A stretch of DNA of 64,000 nt, from positions 62,001 through 126,000 of the forward strand of contig JAECYW010000011.1 in NCBI GenBank assembly GCA_023014335.1. Reading direction: 5' to 3'. A program made the position numbers and the translations under genes. This DNA is from Galerina marginata. Lineage: Eukaryota; Basidiomycota; Agaricomycetes; Agaricales; Galerinaceae. The notes below the pieces were generated by a model that had not been told where the DNA came from, searched no databases, and saw only the letters and a list, made by a program, of their open reading frames with translations. Positions within the stretch are counted from its first letter, which is position 1. Each line of letters opens with the position of its first letter. Positions 1-12,016 of the stretch are shown piece by piece.

Positions 1-253
1 CGCCGAGACTCAGTACTCAAGTCTGGTAGCAGGATCAGTCCTTCAGTCGGCGTTAGCAGAGGTTGACAACTCGGAGGTGAGGTACGAGAAGGAGAGGGAA
101 ACGGTCGTCTGTTTCTAGACGTGTTTCGAGACTGTATATAGTGAATGTTATTGCTATCACTGTGTTAATGTTAATTGTTAATTATGAAGTTGAGTTAAGC
201 GTAGCGTACGAACATCGGCAAAGATCAAAGCTGAGCAACACTCATCCAGAACT

Positions 254-600
254 TTCCAAAGCGGTACGTGACGTGGTTTGAGCAGAGGAGTCCAGCCAGC
301 ATGGCCGTGATCTGGAACGAGACTTAGATAAAAGCAGCACTGTACCATCACTTCAATATGAACCGCTCAGATTTCAGATACGGGCCCTTACACCTCTCCA
401 AAACAGTCCTCGCATAACACGTCTGGCTAATCGTAACCTCCACAAAGGGCGAGAAGTACCCACAGCACCAGACGACAGGGGCGGCGAGGGAGTAAAAGAT
501 AATCTGGATGAGAAGGAAGTAAGCGAAGATATCGGATGAGACATGAGGGAAAGACGTACGAGGGTGCTGGTGAAGAACAGGATCCCCTTAAACTTGTGGC
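254..600 (-). pseudogene. tetraspanin (Tsp2-like) pseudogene, copy 1
   Basis: Decayed fragment of a fungal tetraspanin, a four-pass membrane scaffold protein. Read on the minus strand, about 530-360 encodes a hydrophobic segment running straight into the tetraspanin CCG signature (CCGYFSPFVE) followed by further cysteines (QTCYAR, ERCKGPYL). The frame then meets a stop, and the coding trace ends near 254 with HVTYRFGK. Nucleotide similarity to the copy at 5737-6440 is obvious. Relative to that copy, the region between the first hydrophobic helix and the CCG loop (matching about 6152-6370) is missing, so the large-loop cysteines abut a helix. No C-terminal exon is seen. The CCG motif is actually better preserved here than in copy 2, where it reads CCW. 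Family assignment is from memory of fungal Tsp2 proteins; the pseudogene status is seen directly. Confidence 0.6.
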
Positions 601-2141
601 ACCTTAATCGACCCTTGCCCTCGCCTCGTTGCTCTTCAACATTTCTTCCAACTACCTCACTTCGGGAGGGCTGGCTCATCGGTGCCCTTGCCCTTTCCCA
701 TTCTCGCACCTAGAGGCGAGAAGGACGAGAACTTGGACGGGAGGTAGGTTACGCTGAGCGAGAGGTTGCTCGCTGCGCCTGAGGTAACTAAGAGGATGGC
801 TCTCGACGCGCGGGAGAACGGTGCGCTTGGTGGGTTGAAGATGCCGCCGTAATGGCTCGAGGAGAAGTTGTCTCGTGGAGCTGCCTGGGAATGCGCAGAA
901 TTGGCATGCGAGGTCACCGATGACTATTTAGAGGTGCGATGGGCGGCGTATAACAGTTATTGTGGACGTTGATAAGTTTTCAAAGATGGACGATTGAAGA
1001 AAAGAGGCAAAAGGGGGTAAACGCGGTATCGTCGTGGCCAGTCAGATCGGGGTGTTGACAAACCAAGTAACAAGGCTGTACTTACGGTGAATTAAGATCT
1101 ATATAAAGCCGGGATGAGGCCTTGGCATAAGGGGTAAAAAGAGCGTAAGAGAGCAGGGCAATATCGGGGAAAAGATGTAGATTTGGAGTAGAGAGAGAGT
1201 TGAGGCGATTCAACTGCATAAGAACGATTGAAAAAACTCTCATGGGATGATGGTCATACCAAATGGGAGCTCTCCATATGTCCGATTTGGTGCCCAAGTT
1301 GGTTGAGATACGTTGACCGTACCCGTTGCATTGCGAAAAGAAAGAGGGGAGGTGATAGGCATGACGGACGACGCCTCTGAACAATCCCGCTCGCACGTGC
1401 TCTGGAATTCCAACTCCGCCTAACCAAATCCGCCGACAGACTACGGTGCAAACTTTGCCTCCGTTCTGCCCATGATCTCGTCGCATATGGACGTTTACCG
1501 TTATTCGAGGCGAAGTCGGCCATAATACATGAGCCGTTGTACGTGCCAAAAAAATTTCCACCTGTGACGCTAGTCACTTTACGTTTCAGTCCGGAAGTCA
1601 AAAATTGCAATATTTTCTAGTTACTACCAGCTCGTTCGATTACAAACTCATAGTGTTGGAATACGTTCGTAGTTAGATGTTGGTGTATTCATGTAAATAC
1701 ATAATGTTTAGTAAAACAATGGTAGAATTGTACAAAATACCGATTCCTCTGGTATTTATAAATTATGAGAATGAGTAGCTGTTGGGAGTTCGGTGTCTTG
1801 AGTTTCGTCGAGACGCGGAGTATGAGACAGTTTATAGAAGGTTTGATTGGGCCCAAGCGCCCGTGCTTATTGAGGAAGCTACCTTGATAAGCGCGCGTTT
1901 CGGACTGATCGTGAGTTTAATCATTCGTAACAAGGTTTTAATTGAAGCGTAAACGGAATACGGAGCGGTCAGGCGTCGGAAAGGAAGCTATCCTAAGTAA
2001 GATACATCGGTTGAACGCTTGAAGGAAGATCTGCGAGTGTGAAACGAGAGGACTAGATGAGGATCTGACTAGAAAAGAAATGGTGGTGAGCATACCGTAA
2101 CCCATAGGGACCTACAACAATACTCGGAAAGATCTGGTGAA
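601..2141. other. no recognisable gene
   Basis: I see no supported gene here. Open frames of 86 codons (657-917, minus) and 159 codons (1082-1561, minus) lack recognisable motifs. A TATATAAAG string at about 1098 could be a core promoter on the plus strand, but nothing convincing lies downstream. The part next to 2141 probably holds the 3' UTR of the terpene synthase. Confidence 0.4.
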
Positions 2142-3426
2142 CTACGCCACAAGACGTTTCCAGGCCGCAGGAGGAGGCATGTTCATAGCTGCTACCCGCG
2201 TCCTCTGAATTTCCAAGCCCCTATCACCAAAGTACCGACGACCTTCAAAGCACCAGTCATCCGTACCACGTACAACTTGAGCCACGGCATCAACATAGAC
2301 CTTCACTCTCTGATCTACCTCTTTCCCCCATGATGGCATGGTCGAAGCTTTTTCAACGAAGGTAGCAACGACGCCGGCTCCGTAGCATTCGAGCCACTTC
2401 AAGGCGTCTTGCACAGTCAGGTTTTGTTCGAACATGACCAACTCAACGGAGTTGTGAAGCTCCAAACCGTTGCCGCGGAATTTTTCCATTGGGTAGGAAT
2501 ACATATCCTGTATAAAAAACTAAGTTTCAGAAGGGAACTCGGTTGACAATGTCAGAACACTTACATTGGTAATGGCTGTGATATATGTCCCCTGTTCATG
2601 AAGGGCCACCATCTGCGGATGAAAGAGTACCTCCTCGGGCAAGTCAAGCCCAAATTCGCAAAGGACGTAGGTGGGAAAGACTCCAACGGTGTAGCGACGA
2701 AGTTTAAGAAAATCCACAAAGTTGGTATGTCTGCGCTCGGTTCGAATGATGGCCTCATTTACCACTCCGGCCAGATATTCGTCGAAAACATGAATAAAAC
2801 GCCTTAAGCAGTCTGCACCAGGAGATACATAGCTAGAGGCCCGAAGCCAGAAGCTAAATTCACGAGAGCATATCAATGATAATCAGAGAAGTGGCCAGGA
2901 GCACTTAAAAGACAGGAACGTACTCTTTGAACATGGCTCCTACAGCATGCTCTCCGTCTGGTCGTTCTTTCTGCGGGTTGCGTAAAGTATCCATAACAAT
3001 TTCGCGAATCTTATTGGCCCCTTCACCGTCGGTGATGTCGGTGTATTCGTCTATAACATAATACAAAATCATCAAATCGCAGCCCAGTCGAGTGATTTCT
3101 GAAGAGAAAAACGTAATAATCATCCGGTCAGTGGAAGGAATTAGAAAACTGACCTTTCTTCTGGGAAGTATACGTGAGGGCGCCAAGGAGCGCTGGACAT
3201 CCGTTAGCCAAATCGGATCATTGATATCTGTGAAATATAACCTACGAAGGTCGGACTTCCTTAAACCTTTGAGGCCTTCCTCGTCAAATGGACGAAATGA
3301 TTCTGCCCATGCGGTGCAGTCGGCTATGACCTCGGTGGAATGTTTGCTTAGGTCGCGCGACCAAGGGAATTGAGAAAAGATATCGGGAACAGTGAACTGG
3401 GATTTAGGCGCTTCCATGGAGGTCAA
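2142..3426 (-). CDS. sesquiterpene synthase (terpene cyclase, class I), five exons
   Basis: Predicted to ionise and cyclise farnesyl diphosphate to a sesquiterpene, in the cytosol. Exons (minus strand) at 3426-3246, 3192-3154, 3098-2924, 2853-2565 and 2507-2142. The introns are 53, 55, 70 and 57 nt, all GT-AG; the first contains a CTAAC branch site. The exon lengths sum to 1050 nt, giving 349 residues without a stop, which is the usual fungal length. The aspartate-rich metal motif is DEYTD at residues 90-94. The second metal motif, N228 D229 S232 E236 (NDMYSYPME), is rebuilt exactly across the last intron. The C-terminal RY pair is R319-Y320, and an RRYT segment lies where the diphosphate-sensing arginine is expected. 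All catalytic hallmarks are present, so it is probably functional. The product cannot be told; Delta6-protoilludene synthases are among the closest types in style. Met at 3417 is an alternative start. No P450 or other tailoring gene is visible nearby. Confidence 0.93.
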
Positions 3427-4703
3427 AACTTTGGAACGTACTGATAGGCGAAAGAAATGTAGATGCTTTATAACTTGGTAATTTGAGCTGACGTCCTGAT
3501 TGATAACAAGGCAACGCTTTCAGTTCCTTCCATCTTCCAATAGAATATTCTTAGTATTATGCATCTCTATATTGAGCCTGTTCGGTCCCCCCAGTCGGAA
3601 AAATCTTAGGTGGAAGATTGATGAAAAGAATTCCTCGAACCTAAGGCGTCAACCACGTCGTCATGCGCCGAGTTGTTGGAGAGTCCAAGCGGACCTGTGC
3701 TGCAAGAAGCATCTCCTTTTGGCAGTTTGAATCCCAATTTGAGGTATTCACATCAACTGCCAGTGACGCCACTGTCCTCAGTTGATTGGTAGAATTTTCT
3801 GCCAGAGGAAAGGATGTTCAGTGGCTCATGCGATTGTACGTTTAGCTGTAAACGTCGGAAAAATAAATAAAAAAGGCATTGGGTGTTATATGTGATCTGA
3901 ATTGGAAACAAGGCCTCACAGTCGATTCTATCAACTCCGAATCGGCCAGGATTACTCCACTATTACGGATTGGGACCAAAGATCTGGTAGAAGGATAAAT
4001 CTTCAAAATTTTATTTTCCGACAGTTTGCATAATACGAATAGTGTCAACTCTCTGAGTAGTCTCGGAGACACGACGTACCATTTCGAACGTCGAGTATTT
4101 CTCCTAGCCGTCAACTAAACCGTAGGCCTTACACCGGAGGCAAAACCCCGGGCACATGAAGAATCTATCGATTTATCGTGAATATACCTTGCTTTTTACT
4201 CTTTTATTTTCCAATCTACTCCTGCTTCCGCCAGATCGACATGGGGCAAATCCAGCAACACCTCGTAGTGATACCTTAGCTGGTAAGTTTAGATTCGAAC
4301 GTGGTAGCGCACTGCTCGCGTTTCCCAAGGTTCGCCAGCGTCCTCCTGCTAGGGTAGACCTGATAGGCCTATCCACCGTTAGACCCGCCATACTTTTTCA
4401 CTCTTGTTCTCTCCATATCACGCCAGATTCAACGGTACCGAACCACACCCGTCGTTTCTCAGACACCAACCCAATCCAAAGTCAGCTCGCAGCTACAATT
4501 GGACATCGAGCCGAACAGTGAACTTTAGTGGTGGTTGAGTGAAACAAACACCGTCGAAGATAAGTTGGGACTTAGCCTTATGCAGACTAACCAGTCTAAT
4601 CTTGGGTCAATTCAAACCAATGGCATGCACATGTTGCCTAACAAAGGCTAAGAAATCGTCAGTGAAAATCGTAATGATCTATGGCCAGGGAGACTAGACA
4701 GAA
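3427..4703. other. intergenic, no recognisable gene
   Basis: Contains the upstream region of the terpene synthase. Short open frames (76 codons at 3500 plus, 90 codons at 3842 minus, 121 codons at 4156 plus) show no motifs and no matching splice pattern that I could extend. I see no RNA gene. Confidence 0.4.
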
Positions 4704-4711
4704 AGCAGACG

Positions 4712-5268
4712 TAGGGATTGTCACGGGTACAGCGACCCGCGTGGGTTGGGGTGCGGGTTTTGTCAGGGTGCGGGTACGGGTAAGCGTTTTCGTACCCTAC
4801 AAAAACCCGTACCCGTGACAGGGGTTGGTGGGTCAGGCGCTGAGGTCAAATTAGGCGCTTAATCGGCGCCAACATGAGTTTCACACGAAGCTTTTCTTAG
4901 CGGAGGCACTTTTTAAAACGCCTCTGGTAAGAAAAGCTTCGTTTGCAAAGGTGGGTTAGAGCTAGATAAAGTGGGAAATGGTGTAACTTAGCTTAAAAAT
5001 GATAAATGAGCATATTTCAAGCTATATTCTTTTGATTTACAAAATTTTAGACACATATAATTAAGAAAATTACTATCTATTGTGTACAGTATGAGAATTA
5101 CCCACTACCCATCAACTCTACCCGCGCAGGTTTCTGTACCCGCCGTACCCACCTAAACCCTTACCCGCACCCGCAAAAAACCCGTACCCTTGACAGTGGG
5201 TACGGGTTTACTGGGGTAGGGGTACGGGTAGCCCTGGAATACCCCAGGGTTACCCCTGCCAATCCCTA
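4712..5268. mobile_element. hAT-type MITE (557 bp)
   Basis: Non-autonomous element without coding capacity. The termini are inverted: TAGGGATTGTCACGGGTA at the left, and the right end read in reverse is TAGGGATTGGCAGGGGTA (two mismatches in 18). It is flanked by a perfect 8-bp direct repeat AGCAGACG (4704-4711 and 5269-5276), the target-site length of hAT transposases. The subterminal regions are packed with copies of ACCCGTACCC/GGGTACGGGT in both orientations, a likely binding array for a transposase acting in trans. The hAT assignment follows from TIR start and TSD length; no hAT transposase gene is in the window. Confidence 0.85.
4886..4941. repeat. internal perfect inverted repeat of the hAT MITE
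   Basis: CGAAGCTTTTCTTA (4886-4899) is repeated exactly inverted at 4928-4941. A second nested arm, GAGGC/GCCTC, brackets a T/A-rich loop, so the centre can fold into a stable hairpin. Confidence 0.8.
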
Positions 5269-5276
5269 AGCAGACG

Positions 5277-5736
5277 GAAATAACTGCGCATTTTGTTGGT
5301 TAAGTTCGAAAAGCAAAGCCAATCGAAGTTAAAAATCGGAAGGACACGCTAATCTCCATTTCGAACTGATAAGTAGCTTGATAGAACACCTCGACAATCT
5401 CGTACCCTGGCAATTTTATTTAAGGATTTCCCAGACCTGGGAAGCCCCCGCTTTTTGCCAGTGTTTAGGACGCGGAAGAAGCAGGTGGGTTGGCCGATTT
5501 CCGACTCGCTTTTTTTCACGTTCGGCCCAGCGTCGGAAGCGTGTTTCGACGCTTATGGTTCAAAAAAAAAGATGGATCAGTCACTTGCTCTTCGAAAAAC
5601 GAAAAAAAGACACACCGTAAACTCAGACTATCTTCATTCAAATATGACTCCCGAGACATATACACCCACCAGGAGCACCTTTGTTGTGCCGGAGTCAGGT
5701 CCGCGGTTACTATACCCGACAAACTCGTTGTGTCCT
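5277..5736. other. no recognisable gene
   Basis: Short overlapping open frames on both strands between 5378 and 5760 do not resemble a known family. I see nothing else here. Confidence 0.4.
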
Positions 5737-6440
5737 AGTTGGTGCGTCCCGAGCATTTGAGGATCTGGTCGGCAATTTCTGCACCGAATTGCTCTGCCAG
5801 TTGGCTGTGAAAGAGATGTGATCAGAAAAGGAGAAAGGTTGGGGAAAAAAGGAAGAGGAAGACGAACATAGCGTAGTTCTCCATGATGACAGCCATCGTC
5901 ATCAGGTTCAGACGGTACGCCTCGGGCATCAGGCGTTTTCCGAAGCGGTATGTGACGTGGTTCGAGCAGAGCAGTCCAGCCAGCATGACCGCGATCTGGA
6001 ACGGTACCAGGAAAAAAGCAGCGCTGTACAGTCTCTCCAATATAAACCGCTCGAATTTCAAATACGGGCCCTTACACCCCTCTAAAACAGGCCTCGCATA
6101 ACATGACTGGCTAATCGTAACCTCCGCAAACAGCGAGAAATACCAACAGCACCGCAGCTGGTTCTGTTCCACGTACCCGGGAGTGACAAGGAACGCGAAG
6201 GTCGTCCAGGCGAGGAAGGTGTACCACGCGAGTTGAGCAGGACACCGGCGTACCCAATGACGGTGGTGAAGCTCCCGACGGATGCGGTGATGTTGGAGAG
6301 GATGAGGACTGGGCGGTTGCCGACGCGGATGACGTTTGCGTGCATCTAGATGTCGAGCCAGGTGAGGAGGCAGACGACAAGGACGGCGAGGGAGTAAAGG
6401 ATCATCTGGATGAAGTGGAGGTATCGAATGAGGCATGAGG
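5737..6440 (-). pseudogene. tetraspanin (Tsp2-like) pseudogene, copy 2
   Basis: More complete decayed copy of a fungal tetraspanin. In order on the minus strand: helix 1 region (YSLAVLVVCLLTWLDI) ending at an in-frame TAG near 6350; then NRPVLILSNITASVGSFT and GYAGVLLNSR (helices 2-3); a frameshift near 6230 into AWYTFLAWTTFAFLVTPGY; a deletion fusing this to the CCW loop (family CCG, so the Gly is lost); conserved loop cysteines; helix 4; and CSNHVTYRFGK. A final exon at about 5803-5737 encodes QLAEQFGAEIADQILKC and then a stop. The donor before that exon reads TATGTT where GTATGT would be expected, so splicing is also lost. Stop, frameshift, deletion and broken donor together make this a clear pseudogene. 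Confidence 0.75.
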
Positions 6441-6530
6441 AAAAGTCGTACAATGACGTCAGAAAATAATCAAACCACATTTGATCTCTGCTAGCCGTGC
6501 CTTTCGAGCGGCATGCAGCGCTTTGTCATC
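6441..6530. repeat. repeat family A, left remnant flanking the Helitron
   Basis: About 6461-6525 matches 35206-35270 (shared AATCAAACCACATT and GATCTC followed by CGGCATGCA). The continuation of the same repeat is found on the other side of the Helitron at 13170, so this piece marks the interrupted host sequence. Confidence 0.55.
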
Positions 6531-6601
6531 CGGCAAGACTGCCCGATGTTCAAATCTACAAGCTTACGACCCGGCTCTGCACGACGGTTCTCCAGCTTGC
6601 C

Positions 6602-6643
6602 GGGGCTGCGCCCCTGGACCCTGCTCTGTCGGCGCTTCGCGCC
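6602..6643 (-). other. paired subterminal hairpins at the Helitron 3' end
   Basis: GGGGCTGCGCCCC (6602-6614) and GGCGCTTCGCGCC (6631-6643) each form a 5-bp-stem hairpin with a 3-nt loop. Helitrons carry such hairpins just inside the 3' terminus, where they stop rolling-circle transfer. Two in a row is less usual than one. Confidence 0.55.
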
Positions 6644-7013
6644 TCCATAGTGATTTAAAAAGAAATTTGTACAAATTTTGTAGTGCATAAACTGAATTTG
6701 AGAAGACGAAAAAAGGCAAGACAGAATCAGGCAGTCTCGCTTCTCTCGCCTGCCTGCTTCTGCCTTGCATTTTTTCTATTTCTTTTACTTCAGTGGAAAT
6801 ACAGAATCAAACTTTGTGCCGCCATAGTGAATAAATTCTTTAATTCTGAATTAAGTGGCATACAATGAAAAAATGAGTGAATATCCTACTTTACAACTAT
6901 ATAAGACAGCTATATAACATCAATATAAGGTGTACAGAATACATTAGTGCTAAAAACTATAAGAAAACTATCAAACAAAAATAAGAGGGATTACAAAAAG
7001 AATTAAACACAAT

Positions 7014-10000
7014 TTAATCAATAATTACTTCAGGATATACTATGTTTTTGGTTTTGGTTGTTAGTGCTTCCTCATCCCATATTGCTTTGATGTTGTGAAC
7101 AGAAGTCACTCGAGAGACTGCCACATATAGTTGTCCATGAGCAAAAACCGAATTGCAAAGGTTAAGCCCAACATGCTTGACTGATTGACCCTGTGCCTTG
7201 TTGATTGTCATTGCGAAGCAAAGTCGGACTGGAAATTGTCTCCGACAGAACTCGAAAGGAATTTGAGTGTCAGTTGGAGTAAGGCTGATTCGTGGAATGA
7301 ATATTGTCTGGCCTGCTTGTTCTCCAGTCAAAAGCCGGACCTCTAAAACGCGACCCCGATTGCCGATTCTGGTGATGATTCCTCGTGACCCATTGCAAAC
7401 ACCTTCACTTGCATTTAGATTGCGCAGAATCATAATTGGGCATCCAATTTTAAGTGTGAGCTTTGCAAGTGGAAGACCGGAACAATTAATGGTGTTGAGA
7501 TATTCTGCAGGATACATAAGAATACCATCCTGTCCATTGCCCTGGTTATTGAGGATGGAATCGGCACTGTGGAAGACTTTGGCCTCTCCAGGAAATTTCT
7601 CAAGAATAGTGTTGTTGATGTCATCAACATCATCATTCTTGCTGCAAAGAATGGTCCGCTCTGAGTAGTACTGGTCGCTTTGGCCAGGAAGTAAATGAAC
7701 ACCTGGATAGATGGTATTGATCAAGGATGCAACTGAATTTTCTGCACACTTGAAATGATCAGGAAGGGTGATATCGTCTGATTCATCTGTGTGCCTTCCA
7801 TGACCAAGATCCAGCTGCCACTGTGCAAAGATCCATTCAGCTTCATGATTTGTGTTTAGCCGCATGTTTTCCGTTAGCTTGAGGACTTCAATGGATTGCC
7901 ATAGGGTAGACCGCTGAAGTGAAGCACCAACAATCTGAGCCCTTGATCCTTTGACAATGACTGGAAGAATCTGCTTGAAATCTCCACCAAAGACAACTGT
8001 AAGACCTCCAAATGGTTCCTCACAGTTGCGGATATCACGAAGTGTGCGATCAACTGCTTCATGGTTGTGACGATGTTGCATTGGAGCCTCATCCCAGATG
8101 ACCAAGTCAGTAATGCGAATCAGCTCAGCCAAATCACTGTTCTTTCCAATACTGCATGTCGAACTTTCATGGATCTTGAGTGGAATCTTGAAGCTTGAAT
8201 GGGCAGTCCTTCCTCCAAGAAGAAGCAGTGCTGCAATTCCAGATGAAGCAACACAGAGGACAATTTTTCCCTGACCACAGAAATAATGGCAAAGGGTGTT
8301 GTACACATAGGTCTTTCCAGTCCCACCTGGCCCATGGAGGAAAAAACATTGTCCGGTCTTGTTTGTAACTGCAGCAACAATGCAATCAAAAGCTGCCTGC
8401 TGGCCAGCATTAAGTGTTGGAATACGCTGGGCTGCAAGTTGCTCCTCATTGGCCATATCATAGTTGCGTTGCTCAGCAATAAGTCGGTTCCCAATCATGG
8501 CATCCCAATTTTCCTGTGGCTGTGGCATAGTAGGCCAATCTGCAAGGGTCTTGTTGGTTGCACGGAGCAGGCGGTCAATGAGATATAGGCCATAGTCAAA
8601 AATGTGCTCCTCCGTTGGGTCACGACGGATGTTGCCATTATGAAGAGCATGCCGCAAATCGTCACATATTTTGTCACGGAATTGCATCCATAGTGCCAAT
8701 GGATCTGTCAGAGCATTTTCTCGCAGAATGGTAACAAATAAATTGCGGAGTTGCCGACCGGTCGCCATTTCTCCTGCCTCTTCCAAACATTGGATCCACT
8801 CATTGTCATCCTCCAGAAGGCCTAATTTCAGGCAAGCCTCGCGGAAAGTAGCACACTCTTCTTGCTGACCATTGACTGTAACAGTACGAAGATGTTGATA
8901 TGATGTAGCACCTTTGACTGCAGTCAGAAGAAGGCGGAGATAGAAGCGTTCTCCAGCATTGGGATGGGCATAGTACATTTGGCCAATAGCAAACTGTCGT
9001 CTCCGAGGTTCCCACCTGCACGTTGTCCCCTTCCAGACGAACTTTGAAGGAAAGTCCTGATATAGTGTCTCCTTTGCCTCTGGATACTCAGCATTGGCTT
9101 TAAAATAGGCAGTCAGCTTAGTGTCCTTGGCTGCATTCCGCTCGAGTACAGCTTGAAGATTTGGAGCCAGATTTTCATCCCAGGTAACCATTTGTTCACC
9201 TTCCAGATGGACTTGGAGACGGACAACTGGTGGGTTTTCCTGGTGCATATGAAAATGAAAAATACGCCAAACCCCTTCACAGGCTGAGACATATCGGGCA
9301 TCGAGATAGAGTTTAACCTCATCTTGGCAATGGCCAAACTCCATTGTTGTGCGATCATGGCCTTTGTAGACATATTTGTAGATGTACTTAATAGCCTTGA
9401 TTGACACGATGGACTCGACGTTTATATGACAACGATATTTCCAGATGAGATAACGGCAATGTGCAACTACCCACAAATTGTTGACCTGATGACCTCGGAC
9501 TTCAAAAGTCTTGCCAGTGTCACGTCGTCGGAGATTGGCATAGGAATCATTGGTGACAGTGGTTTGATCACGGAAGAACTTTGGAAATGACTTGGAGCAC
9601 TTTCCATTGACTTGGCATGGCGCATTCTCATTAAGGTGTTCAGGACCGCAGGGAGTGTGGACCATTAATGTTTTCACCAACTCAAATAGCTCTGGTTCTT
9701 CATTTTCATCTGGAAATTCTGCAGAAAGAAGGCTATCCACATCTTCTGGAGTGCGAAGTTTGTGATCCGGATGCAAAAAAATAATCATATGCATATGTGG
9801 AAGCCCTCTCTTTTGAAACTCGATAGTCCAGACCCGTGCCACTGTGCGTCCCATGATACCATTTTTGCAAATATCCTTGATGAGCTGTGCCATTTTGAGG
9901 TGAAAAACACGACAGGTAATATCTGGGCGATCACTTGCTGACTGTCCTGGCAGCAAAGCCTCCTGAATTTCTGGCCAATTAGGGTTTGCTGTTGCTGTCA

Positions 10001-12016
10001 GAAACAGGTCGGCACCATGATAGTAGCGATTGATTGCCAAAGCATCCTGACAGTTCTGGATCATGTTCCGTGTGCTTCCTGCAAATGAAGATGGCAATAT
10101 AGTCCGTTGTCCAATATCTGCACCCTCTGCGTTTGGATCTGCCGCATCCATAAGCCCTTGCCGAGTTGCTGACCGGAATAAATGCTGATTAAATTTGACC
10201 CAATCTAAGCGACTCTGTTCGGAGGCTGCCCAACAGTCAACAATGAATTCCTGCAGCAGTTTCTGAGAAAGAAAGATGTGGAGAGATTCATTATGGCAAG
10301 GCTGCAGTCGGTAGCGGAAGTACTCAGTTTGTGAGATATACTTCCGCTTTTTGCTTGGAGCACCCACTTCACCTTCTTGTTCCTCATCTTCATCCTCAGC
10401 TGGGATAGGATTTTGTGCTGGAGCATCATCATCATCAACCTCAATGCCATCTTTAAAAGGAAGACGGGGATGCCAACCCAATTGGCCAGTAGGAAAGAGC
10501 AGAACATAATGAAGTGCATGATAGAATGGATGCATTTCACTAATTCTGACATTATCTCCACCACCTCTACGCCGTAAAATAATGTCACGTGTATGTGTGG
10601 GCTGGTCACCATCTCCTGGTAAGATAACTGCAATTTCAGTGGCAGTTGGAAGATTGTATCGCCGTCGGTCTGTAGCACTGTCAAAACGGAGGGCAATATT
10701 GCACTGATGGTCTGGATTCATGTTCCGCGTAAGCTCATAGGCCTGTTTATAGAGCTCAACTCCTGGGTGACGCCGATAGAGCATGTCCTGCAAAACTTGC
10801 ATGGTCTGGCGATCCAATTGGGCATTTGCATTGTGGGCCATGCGGTGGTTCAAAGCCTCAACAGGATCATAGATATACAGTTGAGCATACTTTGGATCAT
10901 TATTCGCAGGCAGAAGAGAGCCGGCAAAATGAGACAGCTTTCCCTGAATTTTAAAAAGCCAGGGACCTCCTCCTTGCTGGTTTATGGCATGATCTCGCTT
11001 GACACCAACTGAAGTCATTGCCAATGCATTATTGTATCGCCGGATGTTGATGCGAAATTGTTTGGACGCATCATCCATGCCCGTCAAAAATCCCATAAGC
11101 TCTTGAGGGGGATTTTCAAGCTTAGGAAGATTGATCTTTCCACTAAAACAGCACATGCCAAATTTTGGGGAACGTTTGGAGGACTTAGAGATGCGCTCAT
11201 CCAGCCAATGCAAAGCACCACAGGATTCACATTTGACATCCATTTTTCCCAGATAGTGAACTGGTCGGGTGTGGTCAAAAGCCTGACGTGCTGCACCTTC
11301 CTCATCATGGGCACGTGCATTCCAGCGTCGTTGAGCACGTAAAGCAACATTTGGTAGTGGATGATTTATTATAGGAAGAGGTTGATGATTGATTTGTTGG
11401 GCAGGCAGAGGATTAACAGGAGGATTAATAGGAGGTACAGCTGGCTGAGTCTGTGATTAAAATAATCAGTATTAGAAAGCACCATAAAAAAAGCAGCATT
11501 ATACATACAGGAGGTGGCATAGGAAAAGGCTGAGGTACAGGCAAAGGGGGATTAATACGACGGCCTCGGCGAGGAACAGGCAAAGGTACAGCCTACAGAA
11601 GAAGAAAGAATTAGAATTTCACTTTATCAGCAAAATATAAAAATTAAAAACTTACAGGAGCAAGATTAACATTGGCATTACGGCCTCTTCGGACAGGAGC
11701 AGGAGCAGCAGGAAGCGCAGCTAATTGTTGTCGAAGATTAGCTGGCAGATGTGCATATTCACGGCCACCAAAGTTGATTGGAACAGGAGGTGGGCCACGG
11801 ACACCAAAAGGGTCATTATTCAGAACATTAACTGCAGCTGCAATAACAGGCTGCAGTGGATGCAGGGGCAAATTAAATTTCAGGGGTTCAATGCGTCGGA
11901 AACCTGGCTGATGAGGAGTCCGATGTATTTGAGGGCTTTCTAAAATGCGAGCATCACGTTCACGTCTCTGGGCTGCAATACGCGCATGTTGAGGAGTGTT
12001 TGGAGGTGTTATAGGC
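7014..12016 (-). CDS. Helitron Rep-helicase (HUH endonuclease fused to PIF1-like helicase)
   Basis: Transposase of the Helitron. It nicks DNA with its HUH-Rep domain and unwinds with a 5'-3' SF1 helicase. The main exon is 11450-7014. Numbering from Met at 11243 (1409 residues): an N-terminal cysteine cluster (CESCG ... CC); Helitron-like N domain; Rep two-histidine motif PHMHM near residues 481-485; Rep tyrosine motif YIYKYVYKGHD near 620-630; Walker A GPGGTGKT near 970; Walker B VIWDEAPM; and helicase motif NKAQGQS near 1347. The frame stays open upstream of that Met. Exons at 11592-11509 and 12016-11656 join in phase through GT-AG introns (11451-11508, 11593-11655), adding a proline-rich N-terminal segment with arginine patches. 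A further exon ends at 12075, but its start is unresolved. No stop or frameshift was seen in the catalytic part, so it may be active. Confidence 0.92.

Noticed and set aside
1082..1561. 159-codon minus-strand ORF as a gene
   Set aside because: No recognisable domain, overlaps another long frame, and no splice or start context supports it.
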